Assembly (NCBI RefSeq): GCF_016925535.1
Contig: NZ_CP070496.1
Span: 310,001-374,000 of the forward strand
Source: Natronoglycomyces albus
GTDB lineage: Bacteria; Actinomycetota; Actinomycetes; Mycobacteriales; Micromonosporaceae
Direction: 5' to 3'
DNA length: 64,000 nt
Both the position numbers and the translations under genes were made by a program. Below, piece after piece: positions 27,582-34,759 of this stretch. Position 1 is the first letter of the stretch; every line of letters begins with the position of its first letter. The notes beneath the pieces are model-generated. The model was not told where the DNA came from. It did not search any database and saw only the letters and a list, made by a program, of their open reading frames with translations.

Positions 27582-29096
27582 ATGGGCGACATATCCACGC
27601 CAATGCTGGTCACCTTTATCGTCTACATCCTCTTTATGCTCGCCATCGGTGTGTGGGTGTACCGCCGCACCAACACACTGTCCGACTTTGCCCTAGGTGG
27701 ACGTCGCCTCAACTCGCCAGTAGCCGCCCTATCGGCCCAAGCATCCGATATGTCCGGCTGGCTGCTATTGGGGCTCCCCGGCGCGATCTACGTCGCCGGA
27801 ATGGGCGCGACCTGGATTGCCATCGGGCTCGCCATCGGTACCTACCTCAACTGGCTACTGGTCGCCCCGCGCCTGCGGACCTACACCGAGCGCGCCAACA
27901 ACTCCATCACGCTCTCCTCCTACTTCGAAAACCGCTTCGAAGACCCGTCAGCCCTACTCAGAGTCGTATCCGCGGCCATTTTCCTGGTCTTCTTCACCGT
28001 CTATGTCTCCTCGGGCCTGGTCGCCGGAGGCCTATTGTTCAACCAAGCATTCGGAGTTGACGCCAATCAGGCCATCACCATCGCCGTGATCGTCGTCGTG
28101 GTCTACACCTTCCTGGGCGGGTTCCTGGCAGTTAGCTTCACCGACGCGGTCCAAGGCACGATGATGTTCATCGCGCTAGTCGTCACGCCGCTGCTGGCCA
28201 TTGGCGCCCTGGGCGGATTCAACGCCCTCTTCGACGGCCTCAATGACACCTTCCCCGCCCTGACCGGAATGGGTTCGGAAGCCACCTTCGTCGAGGGCAG
28301 TTGGGTCGCCAGCGAAACCCTCGGGTTCATCGTCATCATCTCCTCGTTGGCCTGGGGACTGGGCTACTTCGGCCAACCGCACATTCTCATGCGGTTCATG
28401 GGCATCAAATCCGCCGCTCACGTACCGGTCGCCCGCCGCATCGGTGTCACCTGGGTTGTGGTGACCCTCGCTGGGGCGTGTGCGGTTGGTCTGGCTGGCA
28501 TCGTCTACTTCGAGACTCCATTGGAGGACCCGGAGACCGTCTTCATCGCGCTGACCCAAGACCTGCTCAATCCATGGGTCGCGGGCATTATTCTCGCCGG
28601 TATTCTCGCTGCGGTGATGTCGACGGCGGACAGCCAACTGCTGGTGGCCTCCACAGCCTTCACCGAGGACTTCTACCGCCGCTTCCGTCGCGAACCGCTC
28701 TCCGAAAACCACCTTTTGTGGGTGGGACGTGCCGCCGTCATCGGCGTCGCGGTCGTGGCCTACGCCCTCGCATTGCAAGGCGGGGCGGTGCTCGATATTG
28801 TCGCCTACGCCTGGGCCGGATTCGGGGCGGCCTTCGGGCCGGTCATCCTCCTCTCCCTGTACTGGAAGCGCATGACCTGGGTCGGTGCGTTGGCCGGAAT
28901 GGTCGTCGGTGCGGCAACGGTGATGGTGTGGAACCAGACCGATCCCTTTGGCTGGGGCCTGTACGAGATCGTCCCCGGCTTTGCGCTGGCGACGCTGGCG
29001 ATCTTTGTCGGCAGCAAGTTCGGCAAGCAGACGTCCTTGGAATGGACCGGCAGCTATCGCGATTTTGTGGCGCCGAAAGTTGAGTCGAAGCCCTAG
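27582..29096 (+). CDS. putP: sodium/proline symporter
   Basis: 504-residue solute:sodium symporter with about 13 membrane helices. Diagnostic PutP segments: the N-terminal FALGGRRLNSPVAALSAQASDMSGWLLLGLPGAIYVAGM (residues about 38-75, including the ASDMSGWL Na/proline site), the GGFLAVSFTDAVQG motif (near 180), the GYFGQPHILMRFMGIKS segment (near 262) and AAVMSTADSQLLVASTAF (near 345). It imports proline for nutrition or osmoprotection. The Shine-Dalgarno GTAGGAG is 9 nt before the ATG. It is monocistronic with a strong terminator. No proline-degrading genes lie nearby. Confidence 0.95.
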   Translation: MGDISTPMLVTFIVYILFMLAIGVWVYRRTNTLSDFALGGRRLNSPVAALSAQASDMSGWLLLGLPGAIYVAGMGATWIAIGLAIGTYLNWLLVAPRLRTYTERANNSITLSSYFENRFEDPSALLRVVSAAIFLVFFTVYVSSGLVAGGLLFNQAFGVDANQAITIAVIVVVVYTFLGGFLAVSFTDAVQGTMMFIALVVTPLLAIGALGGFNALFDGLNDTFPALTGMGSEATFVEGSWVASETLGFIVIISSLAWGLGYFGQPHILMRFMGIKSAAHVPVARRIGVTWVVVTLAGACAVGLAGIVYFETPLEDPETVFIALTQDLLNPWVAGIILAGILAAVMSTADSQLLVASTAFTEDFYRRFRREPLSENHLLWVGRAAVIGVAVVAYALALQGGAVLDIVAYAWAGFGAAFGPVILLSLYWKRMTWVGALAGMVVGAATVMVWNQTDPFGWGLYEIVPGFALATLAIFVGSKFGKQTSLEWTGSYRDFVAPKVESKP

Positions 29097-29112
29097 CGCG
29101 TCGCAAAGAATT

Positions 29113-29143
29113 AAAAGGGGCCGCATCGAGCGGCCCCTTTTTT
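29113..29143. terminator. intrinsic terminator between putP and the GGDEF gene
   Basis: AAAGGGGCCGC pairs with GCGGCCCCTTT around a 5-nt loop, followed by TTTT on the + strand and, read on the minus strand, also by TTTT-like sequence. It serves two convergent genes. Confidence 0.92.
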
Positions 29144-29168
29144 AGGCTGTGTTGGGTCGACGGGGTGG

Positions 29169-30689
29169 TCAGTGGCGGCTGGTGCGTCGCCCGGCCCGCT
29201 TGGCGCGATACATCGCCCGGTCGGCCGCCCACAGGGCACGAGAGGGGTCGAGGCCCGGCTGCAACGTTTCCCAACCGATGCTCACCCCGACCGGGGTCCC
29301 GGGCACGTACACATCCCAGTCCTCAGTGAGGACAGCACGCTTCATACGCTCGCCAATGGTGAGGGCCTCACCCTCCGAAGCACCTGGGAGGACGACGACA
29401 AACTCGTCACCGCCAGTGCGGGCCAGCAAGTCGTTGCCGCGAATATTGCGCGACAAGATGCCCGCCACGCGCTGGAGTACGGTATCTCCGGCCAAGTGCC
29501 CATGAGTGTCGTTGACGGGTTTGAAATTGTCGAGGTCGAGCACCCCGATCATGGTCTGTCCGCGCAGCGAGTTGAGGAACTGCTCCAAACGCCGCCGGTT
29601 GGGCAGCCCCGTGAGCTCGTCGGTAAAAGCCTGGTCGGCAAAGGACGCGGCGGTCTTACGCAGTTGCTCTTGGTCCAGCAGGGAACCAATCGAGTCGAAG
29701 AACATCGACTGGAATTGACGAATTTGTTTGTACAGCGCGTAGATCGTGGTGTGGGAGGCCAAAATGGCGGCCGCGTGGTCTCCGCAGGCCACGAGGGCCA
29801 GCGAGCGGAGGTGCTCGGGCTCCATGACGCCCAGAGTCTCGGAACTGAGCACCCCGTAGTTGATGGTGTCGAGCGCTTCGGCCCCGCGACCGGCCTGGAT
29901 GAGACGGCAGGTGGTGGCGAAGGCGCGCAAGTCGATGTCTTCGGGCGAATACGGCTCGTCGGGCAGGTATTCGTCCACGTTCCAGTTGACGTCTTGCCCC
30001 AGCAACTTCAAGCGCTGAATCGCGTAGTTGACCCATTCGAGATCGTTGAAACGCAAAAGCGCGAGGTTGGGCTTGACGCGGTTGAGCGCGTCGCGCAGGA
30101 TGCCGATGGCCGCGTGTGGGTCGCCCGCGTAATAGGAGAACAACGCGGTACGGACCCGTACTTCCATGCCCTGGATCAGGGCCACGGGTATGCCGCAGGC
30201 TTCGGCCAGCTCGTGACCTTTTTGCAGGGTGTAGTTGGCCTGTTCGTGGTATCCGCAATTGGAATAGACGATGGCGAGGTCATGCCAGGCGTCGACAGCG
30301 GCTTGTCCGGTCTCGGTCATCTCTTCGAGGGAGCGGGTGCCGGAGACGAGGTTTTGGGCCGTGAGGTTGAACGCGCCGGTGCGCTGGTGGTGGAACAAGG
30401 CCACCAGAGCGTAGAACTGCCCTTCGAGTCGCCGAGAATTGCACGAGTGGACCAGCTCGGCGGAGTGGCTTATGGTGTGGGAAAGTTCGTCACGGTTACG
30501 CAACGTGATTTGGGCACCCATGACGAACAGCCAGGCTTGTGTTTTTCGATAGGCATCGTTGGTTCCCGACGCGATCTTTTTCGCGTAGTCGATGCAGTCT
30601 TCGAGCTGCCCAGCCGCCATCACTTCGCGCAACCGGAGGTACTCCTCCTGTGAGTCACGCGCTGGATCGGATTCACTCCACAGCGCCAC
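29169..30689 (-). CDS. diguanylate cyclase with TPR-like N-terminal region
   Basis: 506 residues starting at GTG 30689. The N-terminal 330 residues are all helical and resemble tetratricopeptide-type repeats (pairs such as AVDAWHDLAIVYSNCGYHEQANYTLQKGHELA), a likely sensory or protein-binding module with no membrane segment. The C-terminal GGDEF domain (about 345-506) opens with DELTGLPNRR, has the GVLDLDNFKPVND metal and nucleotide region, the inhibitory I-site R417-G-N-D420 and an intact GGDEF active site (426-430). It should therefore make c-di-GMP and be product-inhibited. It has no EAL domain. In actinomycetes c-di-GMP controls development through BldD; the target here is not known. Confidence 0.92.
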   Translation of the reverse strand: MALWSESDPARDSQEEYLRLREVMAAGQLEDCIDYAKKIASGTNDAYRKTQAWLFVMGAQITLRNRDELSHTISHSAELVHSCNSRRLEGQFYALVALFHHQRTGAFNLTAQNLVSGTRSLEEMTETGQAAVDAWHDLAIVYSNCGYHEQANYTLQKGHELAEACGIPVALIQGMEVRVRTALFSYYAGDPHAAIGILRDALNRVKPNLALLRFNDLEWVNYAIQRLKLLGQDVNWNVDEYLPDEPYSPEDIDLRAFATTCRLIQAGRGAEALDTINYGVLSSETLGVMEPEHLRSLALVACGDHAAAILASHTTIYALYKQIRQFQSMFFDSIGSLLDQEQLRKTAASFADQAFTDELTGLPNRRRLEQFLNSLRGQTMIGVLDLDNFKPVNDTHGHLAGDTVLQRVAGILSRNIRGNDLLARTGGDEFVVVLPGASEGEALTIGERMKRAVLTEDWDVYVPGTPVGVSIGWETLQPGLDPSRALWAADRAMYRAKRAGRRTSRH

Positions 30690-30827
30690 GGGTTAATACT
30701 GCCACCTGGAGCGTCATTTTGCTAGTGGGTTACCGATATCAATATCGCAACACATGACAACACAATAGACATTGAGGGATGTCTTAGCATATAAGGAGAT
30801 CCCACCCCCAGGTGTAAGGAAAGACAG

Positions 30828-31253
30828 ATGAAGAAACTCCTCTGGGTGACAGTGCTGTTCCTCACCGTCGCTGTCTCGGGTGCGTGCGTCTCCGAGACGC
30901 CCGAACCAGAGCCCGAACCACCGAGCCATCCCACAGTCACCGACGTGTACGTGGAACGTTCTGGTGGCACCTACTTGTTCACCGTGACCGTCTCTTCCGA
31001 ATACGACTCGACCGACCGATGGGCCGATGCGATTCGAGTCCGCTCTGCCTCCGGCGAAGAGTATGGCGTCCGTGAACTGGGACGCCATCACGCCGATGAG
31101 CAGCCCTTTACTCGTCAAATCACTGACGTGGAAGTTCCCGATGATGTCACAGTCGTGATCGTGGAAGGGCGAGACAGCAAGAACGGATGGGGAGGCCAGA
31201 GCGTCGAAGTCGACCTGACCGAAATCTCTTCGGGCCGGGGTGGTGCCGCCTAG
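30828..31253 (+). CDS. small putative lipoprotein, 141 aa
   Basis: Signal peptide MKKLLWVTVLFLTVAV followed by lipobox SGAC (cysteine at about 20). The next 15 residues are a Glu/Pro spacer (ETPEPEPEPP), then comes a roughly 100-residue beta-rich domain (VTDVYVERSGGTYLFTVTVSSEYDSTDRWADAIRV and following). The Shine-Dalgarno AAGGAAAG is 8 nt before the ATG. The A+T-rich stretch just upstream (30765-30795) contains the promoter. The domain has a Greek-key look but no family can be named. Confidence 0.78.
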   Translation: MKKLLWVTVLFLTVAVSGACVSETPEPEPEPPSHPTVTDVYVERSGGTYLFTVTVSSEYDSTDRWADAIRVRSASGEEYGVRELGRHHADEQPFTRQITDVEVPDDVTVVIVEGRDSKNGWGGQSVEVDLTEISSGRGGAA

Positions 31254-31807
31254 CTACAGTGTTATCGACCCGGTTTCCTCACCTCGGTGGAATCGTGTCC
31301 GTCGCCCCGGTTGCGGCCCCGGTTCACAGGCGCGGTGGTGGCCCACCACCGCGATGCGCCAAAGGGTGGCCGATGGCCTCGAGCGCTGAGGTGTGGTGTC
31401 CATTGACGTGTCGATAGCCAGCGTTGTCGCCTCGCTGCCCTCATGTGGGAGGTTTGAAGTAAGAGGGCGACTGTGGGGCGTGCGGGCTGCGGTGAACGGC
31501 ACTGCCGAAAAAGGGGATCGGTAAGGGGACATTGCCGAAAAAGCATGTGTCTTCCTATGGGAGTGCGCGAATGGTGAATTCCGGACAGTTAGCGCATTCT
31601 CCGCTCATGGGCGGGCCGATGTGTCTTTTCAGCCTGGGGAAGAACTGACTAAAGGGCTGAGTTGCCTCGTGCCTAGATGGCGGAGGACACTGGCACTAGG
31701 GAGTATTTGCCCACGCTTGGAGGTCAAGGCTTCGAGCCTGTGGTCGCACCTGAATACCGCACAAGCAATAGAGTTAAGCGACCACGCAAATAAAGAAGGG
31801 TGTATCT
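31254..31807. other. 554-bp intergenic region
   Basis: No gene seen. It contains a short hairpin (GCGGTGGTGG/CCACCACCGC near 31332-31353), probably the terminator of the lipoprotein gene, and two copies of TGCCGAAAAAG 30 bp apart (31503 and 31533). The last 100 bp, with GAGTTAAGCG near 31770, probably hold the promoter of the SPFH gene. Confidence 0.5.
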
Positions 31808-32938
31808 GTGTTCAAGAAGATTCGCGGCGAATTCATCGATATTGTCGAGTGGCTGGACGATAGCCGCGACACGATGGTGTGGCGTTTTCCCCGCCACAAC
31901 AATGAGATCAAAATGGGTGCGAAGCTGGTCGTACGCGAGTCTCAGTCGGCTGTCTTTATCAACGAAGGGCAGCTTGCCGACGTATTCGGCCCTGGAACCC
32001 ACACTCTCCAGACGCAGAACATGCCCATTCTGTCGACCCTCAAAGGCTGGAAGCACGGCTTTAACTCGCCGTTCAAGGCCGAGGTGTACTTCGTCAACAC
32101 CCGCCAGTTCACCGACTTCAAGTGGGGAACCAAGCAGCCGGTGACCATCCGCGACCCCGAGTTCGGTGCGGTCCGCATCCGCGCCTTCGGAGCCTACGCC
32201 GTACGTGTCATCGACCCGGCGAAGCTGTTGCGGGAAATGGCCGGAACGGACTCGCAGTTTCGCACTGACGCCATCAACAACTTCTTGCGCGAAAAGATCA
32301 TCGGCCAGTTCGCTCCCGCGATCGCCAAGACTGGCCTGTCGATCCTCGACATGGCGGCCAACCAGGACGAACTGTCCAAGCGACTGCAAGGACCCATCTC
32401 CGAGATGCTCGGAGAATACGGCTTCGAAGTACCCAGCTTCGTGGTCAGCTCGATCTCCATGCCCAAAGAGGTGGAGGCGGCGCTCGACAAGAAGACCCAG
32501 ATGGGCATTGTCGGCGACATGAACCAGTACACCCAGTTCCAGGCCGCGAACGCGCTCGAACAATCCGCCAAGAACGGCGGGGGCGGAGCCGCTGACGGCA
32601 TGGGAATGGGAGTCGGTATGGCCATGGGCCAACACATGGCGCAGAGCATGTCCGCCGGTCAGCAACAGCAACAGCCGCCGCAACAGTCCTCGCCGCCGCC
32701 AGCCGGTGGCGCGGCCCCGCCGCCGCTGCCGACGGCAGAGGAATGGTTTGCGGGCATCAACGGCGCCCAGCAGGGGCCCTATGACGTCAACGGGCTGAGG
32801 CAACAGATCAGCGCGGGGACGCTCACGCGCGAGACCCTGGTGTGGAAGAACGGTATGGACGGATGGAAGGCCGCCGGTGAGGTGCCAGAACTGGCAAACC
32901 TATTCGGCTCGACTCCGCCGCCACTACCGCCACAATAA
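31808..32938 (+). CDS. SPFH-domain (YdjI-like) protein with C-terminal GYF_2 domain
   Basis: 376 residues from GTG 31808 (AAGAAGGG before it). Residues about 25-235 form an SPFH/band-7-like domain of the 'virion core protein' YdjI group (opens VEWLDDSRDTMVWRFP, later GQLADVFGPGTHTLQTQNMPI), without a transmembrane anchor. A Gly/Met/Gln/Pro linker (about 255-312) leads to a GYF_2 domain (EEWFAGINGAQQGPYDVNGLRQQI...LVWKNGMDGWKAAGEV) that usually binds Pro-rich peptides. It ends PPPLPPQ. In Bacillus the YdjI family works at the membrane with phage-shock-like proteins. The next gene encodes a zinc-ribbon membrane protein, a common companion. Confidence 0.88.
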   Translation: MFKKIRGEFIDIVEWLDDSRDTMVWRFPRHNNEIKMGAKLVVRESQSAVFINEGQLADVFGPGTHTLQTQNMPILSTLKGWKHGFNSPFKAEVYFVNTRQFTDFKWGTKQPVTIRDPEFGAVRIRAFGAYAVRVIDPAKLLREMAGTDSQFRTDAINNFLREKIIGQFAPAIAKTGLSILDMAANQDELSKRLQGPISEMLGEYGFEVPSFVVSSISMPKEVEAALDKKTQMGIVGDMNQYTQFQAANALEQSAKNGGGGAADGMGMGVGMAMGQHMAQSMSAGQQQQQPPQQSSPPPAGGAAPPPLPTAEEWFAGINGAQQGPYDVNGLRQQISAGTLTRETLVWKNGMDGWKAAGEVPELANLFGSTPPPLPPQ

Positions 32939-33208
32939 CCACATAGCCGACCACGCCGGCAGAGGAGAACATCGTGCCGGGCGGGCAGAGCTGTCCCAAC
33001 GACCCTGCCCGCCCGACACCGCCCATACCCGTGGTCCTGTGCGCTCACAGGCACCGCGTCGACTGACACACCGATGGGCCAGGCATCAGCCGGGCCCGCT
33101 AGACCGACCAATCGCGCCATCGCGACCGGCGGGCCCGGCCCTGGCCCGCCCAGCCTCGGCCTCACATCGCCGAGACCCCGCCTAGGGCCCGCTTCGAAAG
33201 GGAGAGAC

Positions 33209-34291
33209 GTGTCCGACACCCAGACGCCTCCGTCATATAGCCAATTCCCCTGCTCCTCCTGTGGAGCGCAGGTGGAATTCCAGCCTGGCGCCAACGCTCT
33301 GCACTGCCCCTACTGCGGTGCCGCACAAGATATTGAGCTGGTCACCAAAGAGATCGAGCGCCGCTCATTCGTCGAACTTCAGCAAAAGCCCCGTCGCGCC
33401 CGCGACCAAGTCCCGCCGCGCCTATACGTGTGCGAACAGTGCGCCGCTCACACCGAATCCGACACCTGGTCGACCGAATGTCAATTCTGCGGAGCGGCCC
33501 TGGTCGCCGACACCTTCGACCCCGACCTCATTGCCCCCGAAGGCGTATTGCCCTTTCAGGTCGACCACAGCGGCGCGCGGGAACGCCTCACCAAATGGAT
33601 CAACACCCGCTGGTTCGCGCCCAACGCGCTCAAAAAAGTCAAAGAGGCCAAGAACACCAAGTCGACCTACCTGCCGCACTGGGTATGGGACGCCGACACC
33701 CAGACCGCCTACCGTGGCCAGCGCGGCATCGACTACTACGTCACTGTCACCCGTAACGGCAAGTCAGTGCGAGAAAGGCGCACTCGCTGGACCCCGGTGC
33801 GGGGGAACGTGGCACGTAACTTCCGCGACTTCGCGGTGTCGGCCTCGACTCACGTTAACCAAAAGCACCTGGAGGAGATCGGCACCGACTGGCCGATTAA
33901 GTCCGGTCAGGCCTATCAGCCGGAGTTCTTGTCCGGGCACCAGACGCAGCGCTATGACATCGATCCCGAGCAGGGGCTGGTGAATGCGAAGGAGCGGATG
34001 GACCGCCAGATCGTGCGGGACATTCGTCGCGACATCGGTGGCGATAAGCAGCGCATCACTTCGAAGAACACGCGGTACTCCAATATTCACTATCGGCTGA
34101 TGCTCATGCCGGTGTGGATGGTGGCCTATATGTTCCGGGGCAAGTCCTGGCAGGTCTTGGTCAATGGGGTCACCGGTAGTGTCTCTGGTGAACGGCCATA
34201 CAGCCCGTGGAAGATCGCCTTCGCGGTCACGATCGCGGTGTTGCTGGTGGTCGCGTTCTTCATCTTGGACAACCAGTACCACATCTTGTAA
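33209..34291 (+). CDS. zinc-ribbon protein with C-terminal membrane anchor
   Basis: 360 residues from GTG 33209 (AAAGGGAGAG 4-11 nt before it); the open frame upstream is Pro/Gly-rich and non-coding. Two zinc ribbons occur: CSSC...CPYC (about 12-38) and CEQC...CQFC (about 75-97). A middle domain of about 200 residues has WVWDADTQTAYRGQRG and long polar segments, and a single C-terminal helix (IAFAVTIAVLLVVAFFIL) ends the protein. Proteins of this layout are often annotated as TFIIB-like or PriA-like zinc ribbon proteins and are found next to SPFH/YdjI genes. No enzymatic motif. A membrane-stress or envelope role is inferred from that association only. Confidence 0.78.
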   Translation: MSDTQTPPSYSQFPCSSCGAQVEFQPGANALHCPYCGAAQDIELVTKEIERRSFVELQQKPRRARDQVPPRLYVCEQCAAHTESDTWSTECQFCGAALVADTFDPDLIAPEGVLPFQVDHSGARERLTKWINTRWFAPNALKKVKEAKNTKSTYLPHWVWDADTQTAYRGQRGIDYYVTVTRNGKSVRERRTRWTPVRGNVARNFRDFAVSASTHVNQKHLEEIGTDWPIKSGQAYQPEFLSGHQTQRYDIDPEQGLVNAKERMDRQIVRDIRRDIGGDKQRITSKNTRYSNIHYRLMLMPVWMVAYMFRGKSWQVLVNGVTGSVSGERPYSPWKIAFAVTIAVLLVVAFFILDNQYHIL

Positions 34292-34336
34292 AACGCGCAT
34301 CGCGTCCGGCAGCGGGCGCAGGAGGGAGCCACGTCG

Positions 34337-34696
34337 ATGACGTCGCGCAATCCGGCCCAGTTGGCCGATCGCCAGTTGGACGCCTATAACCGGCGCGAGC
34401 TGGAGGCCTTCATCGACTGCTATGCGGAGGATGTGCGGGTGTTCGCCTTCCCTTCGGGGGAGGAGTTGACCGACCGTTCTGGGGATGCTTTCCGCAAACG
34501 CTATGGTGACCTTTTTGCGGCGAACCCGAACTTGCACGCTGAACTGATCAACCGGGTGGTGCATGGGGACGTGGTGATTGACCACGAGCACGTCACGGGT
34601 TTGGCCGATGGTTCTGAGAAGTACGCGGTGGCTATGTATGAGGTGGGTCAGGACTTCATCGAGAAGGTGTGGTTCGTCTCCGAGGCTCAAAAGTAG
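34337..34696 (+). CDS. NTF2-like / SnoaL-like fold protein
   Basis: 119 residues with the NTF2-like pattern: an N-terminal helix pair (NPAQLADRQLDAYNRRELEAFIDCYAEDVRVF), a polar strand region, and the closing strands HGDVVIDHEHVTGLADG and AVAMYEVGQDFIEKVWFV. The fold is shared by steroid isomerases, SnoaL cyclases and many unannotated small-molecule-binding proteins. A GGAGGGAG ribosome-binding site precedes it. It follows the zinc-ribbon gene by 45 bp, so it may be in the same transcript, ended by the terminator at 34707. Confidence 0.82.
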   Translation: MTSRNPAQLADRQLDAYNRRELEAFIDCYAEDVRVFAFPSGEELTDRSGDAFRKRYGDLFAANPNLHAELINRVVHGDVVIDHEHVTGLADGSEKYAVAMYEVGQDFIEKVWFVSEAQK

Positions 34697-34706
34697 GTGT
34701 AAGTAT

Positions 34707-34749
34707 GGTGGGGCGGCCCGGCGATAGCCGGGCCGCCCCACCGTTTTTC
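34707..34749. terminator. bidirectional intrinsic terminator
   Basis: Perfect 16-bp stem GGTGGGGCGGCCCGGC/GCCGGGCCGCCCCACC with a GATA loop, followed by GTTTTTC. It lies between convergent genes. Confidence 0.95.
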
Positions 34750-34759
34750 GGTTCTGGGT

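Noticed and set aside
29172-30653. 493-codon plus-strand frame opposite the diguanylate cyclase gene
   Set aside because: It is the antisense shadow of a gene with intact GGDEF motifs; no domain or start signal of its own.
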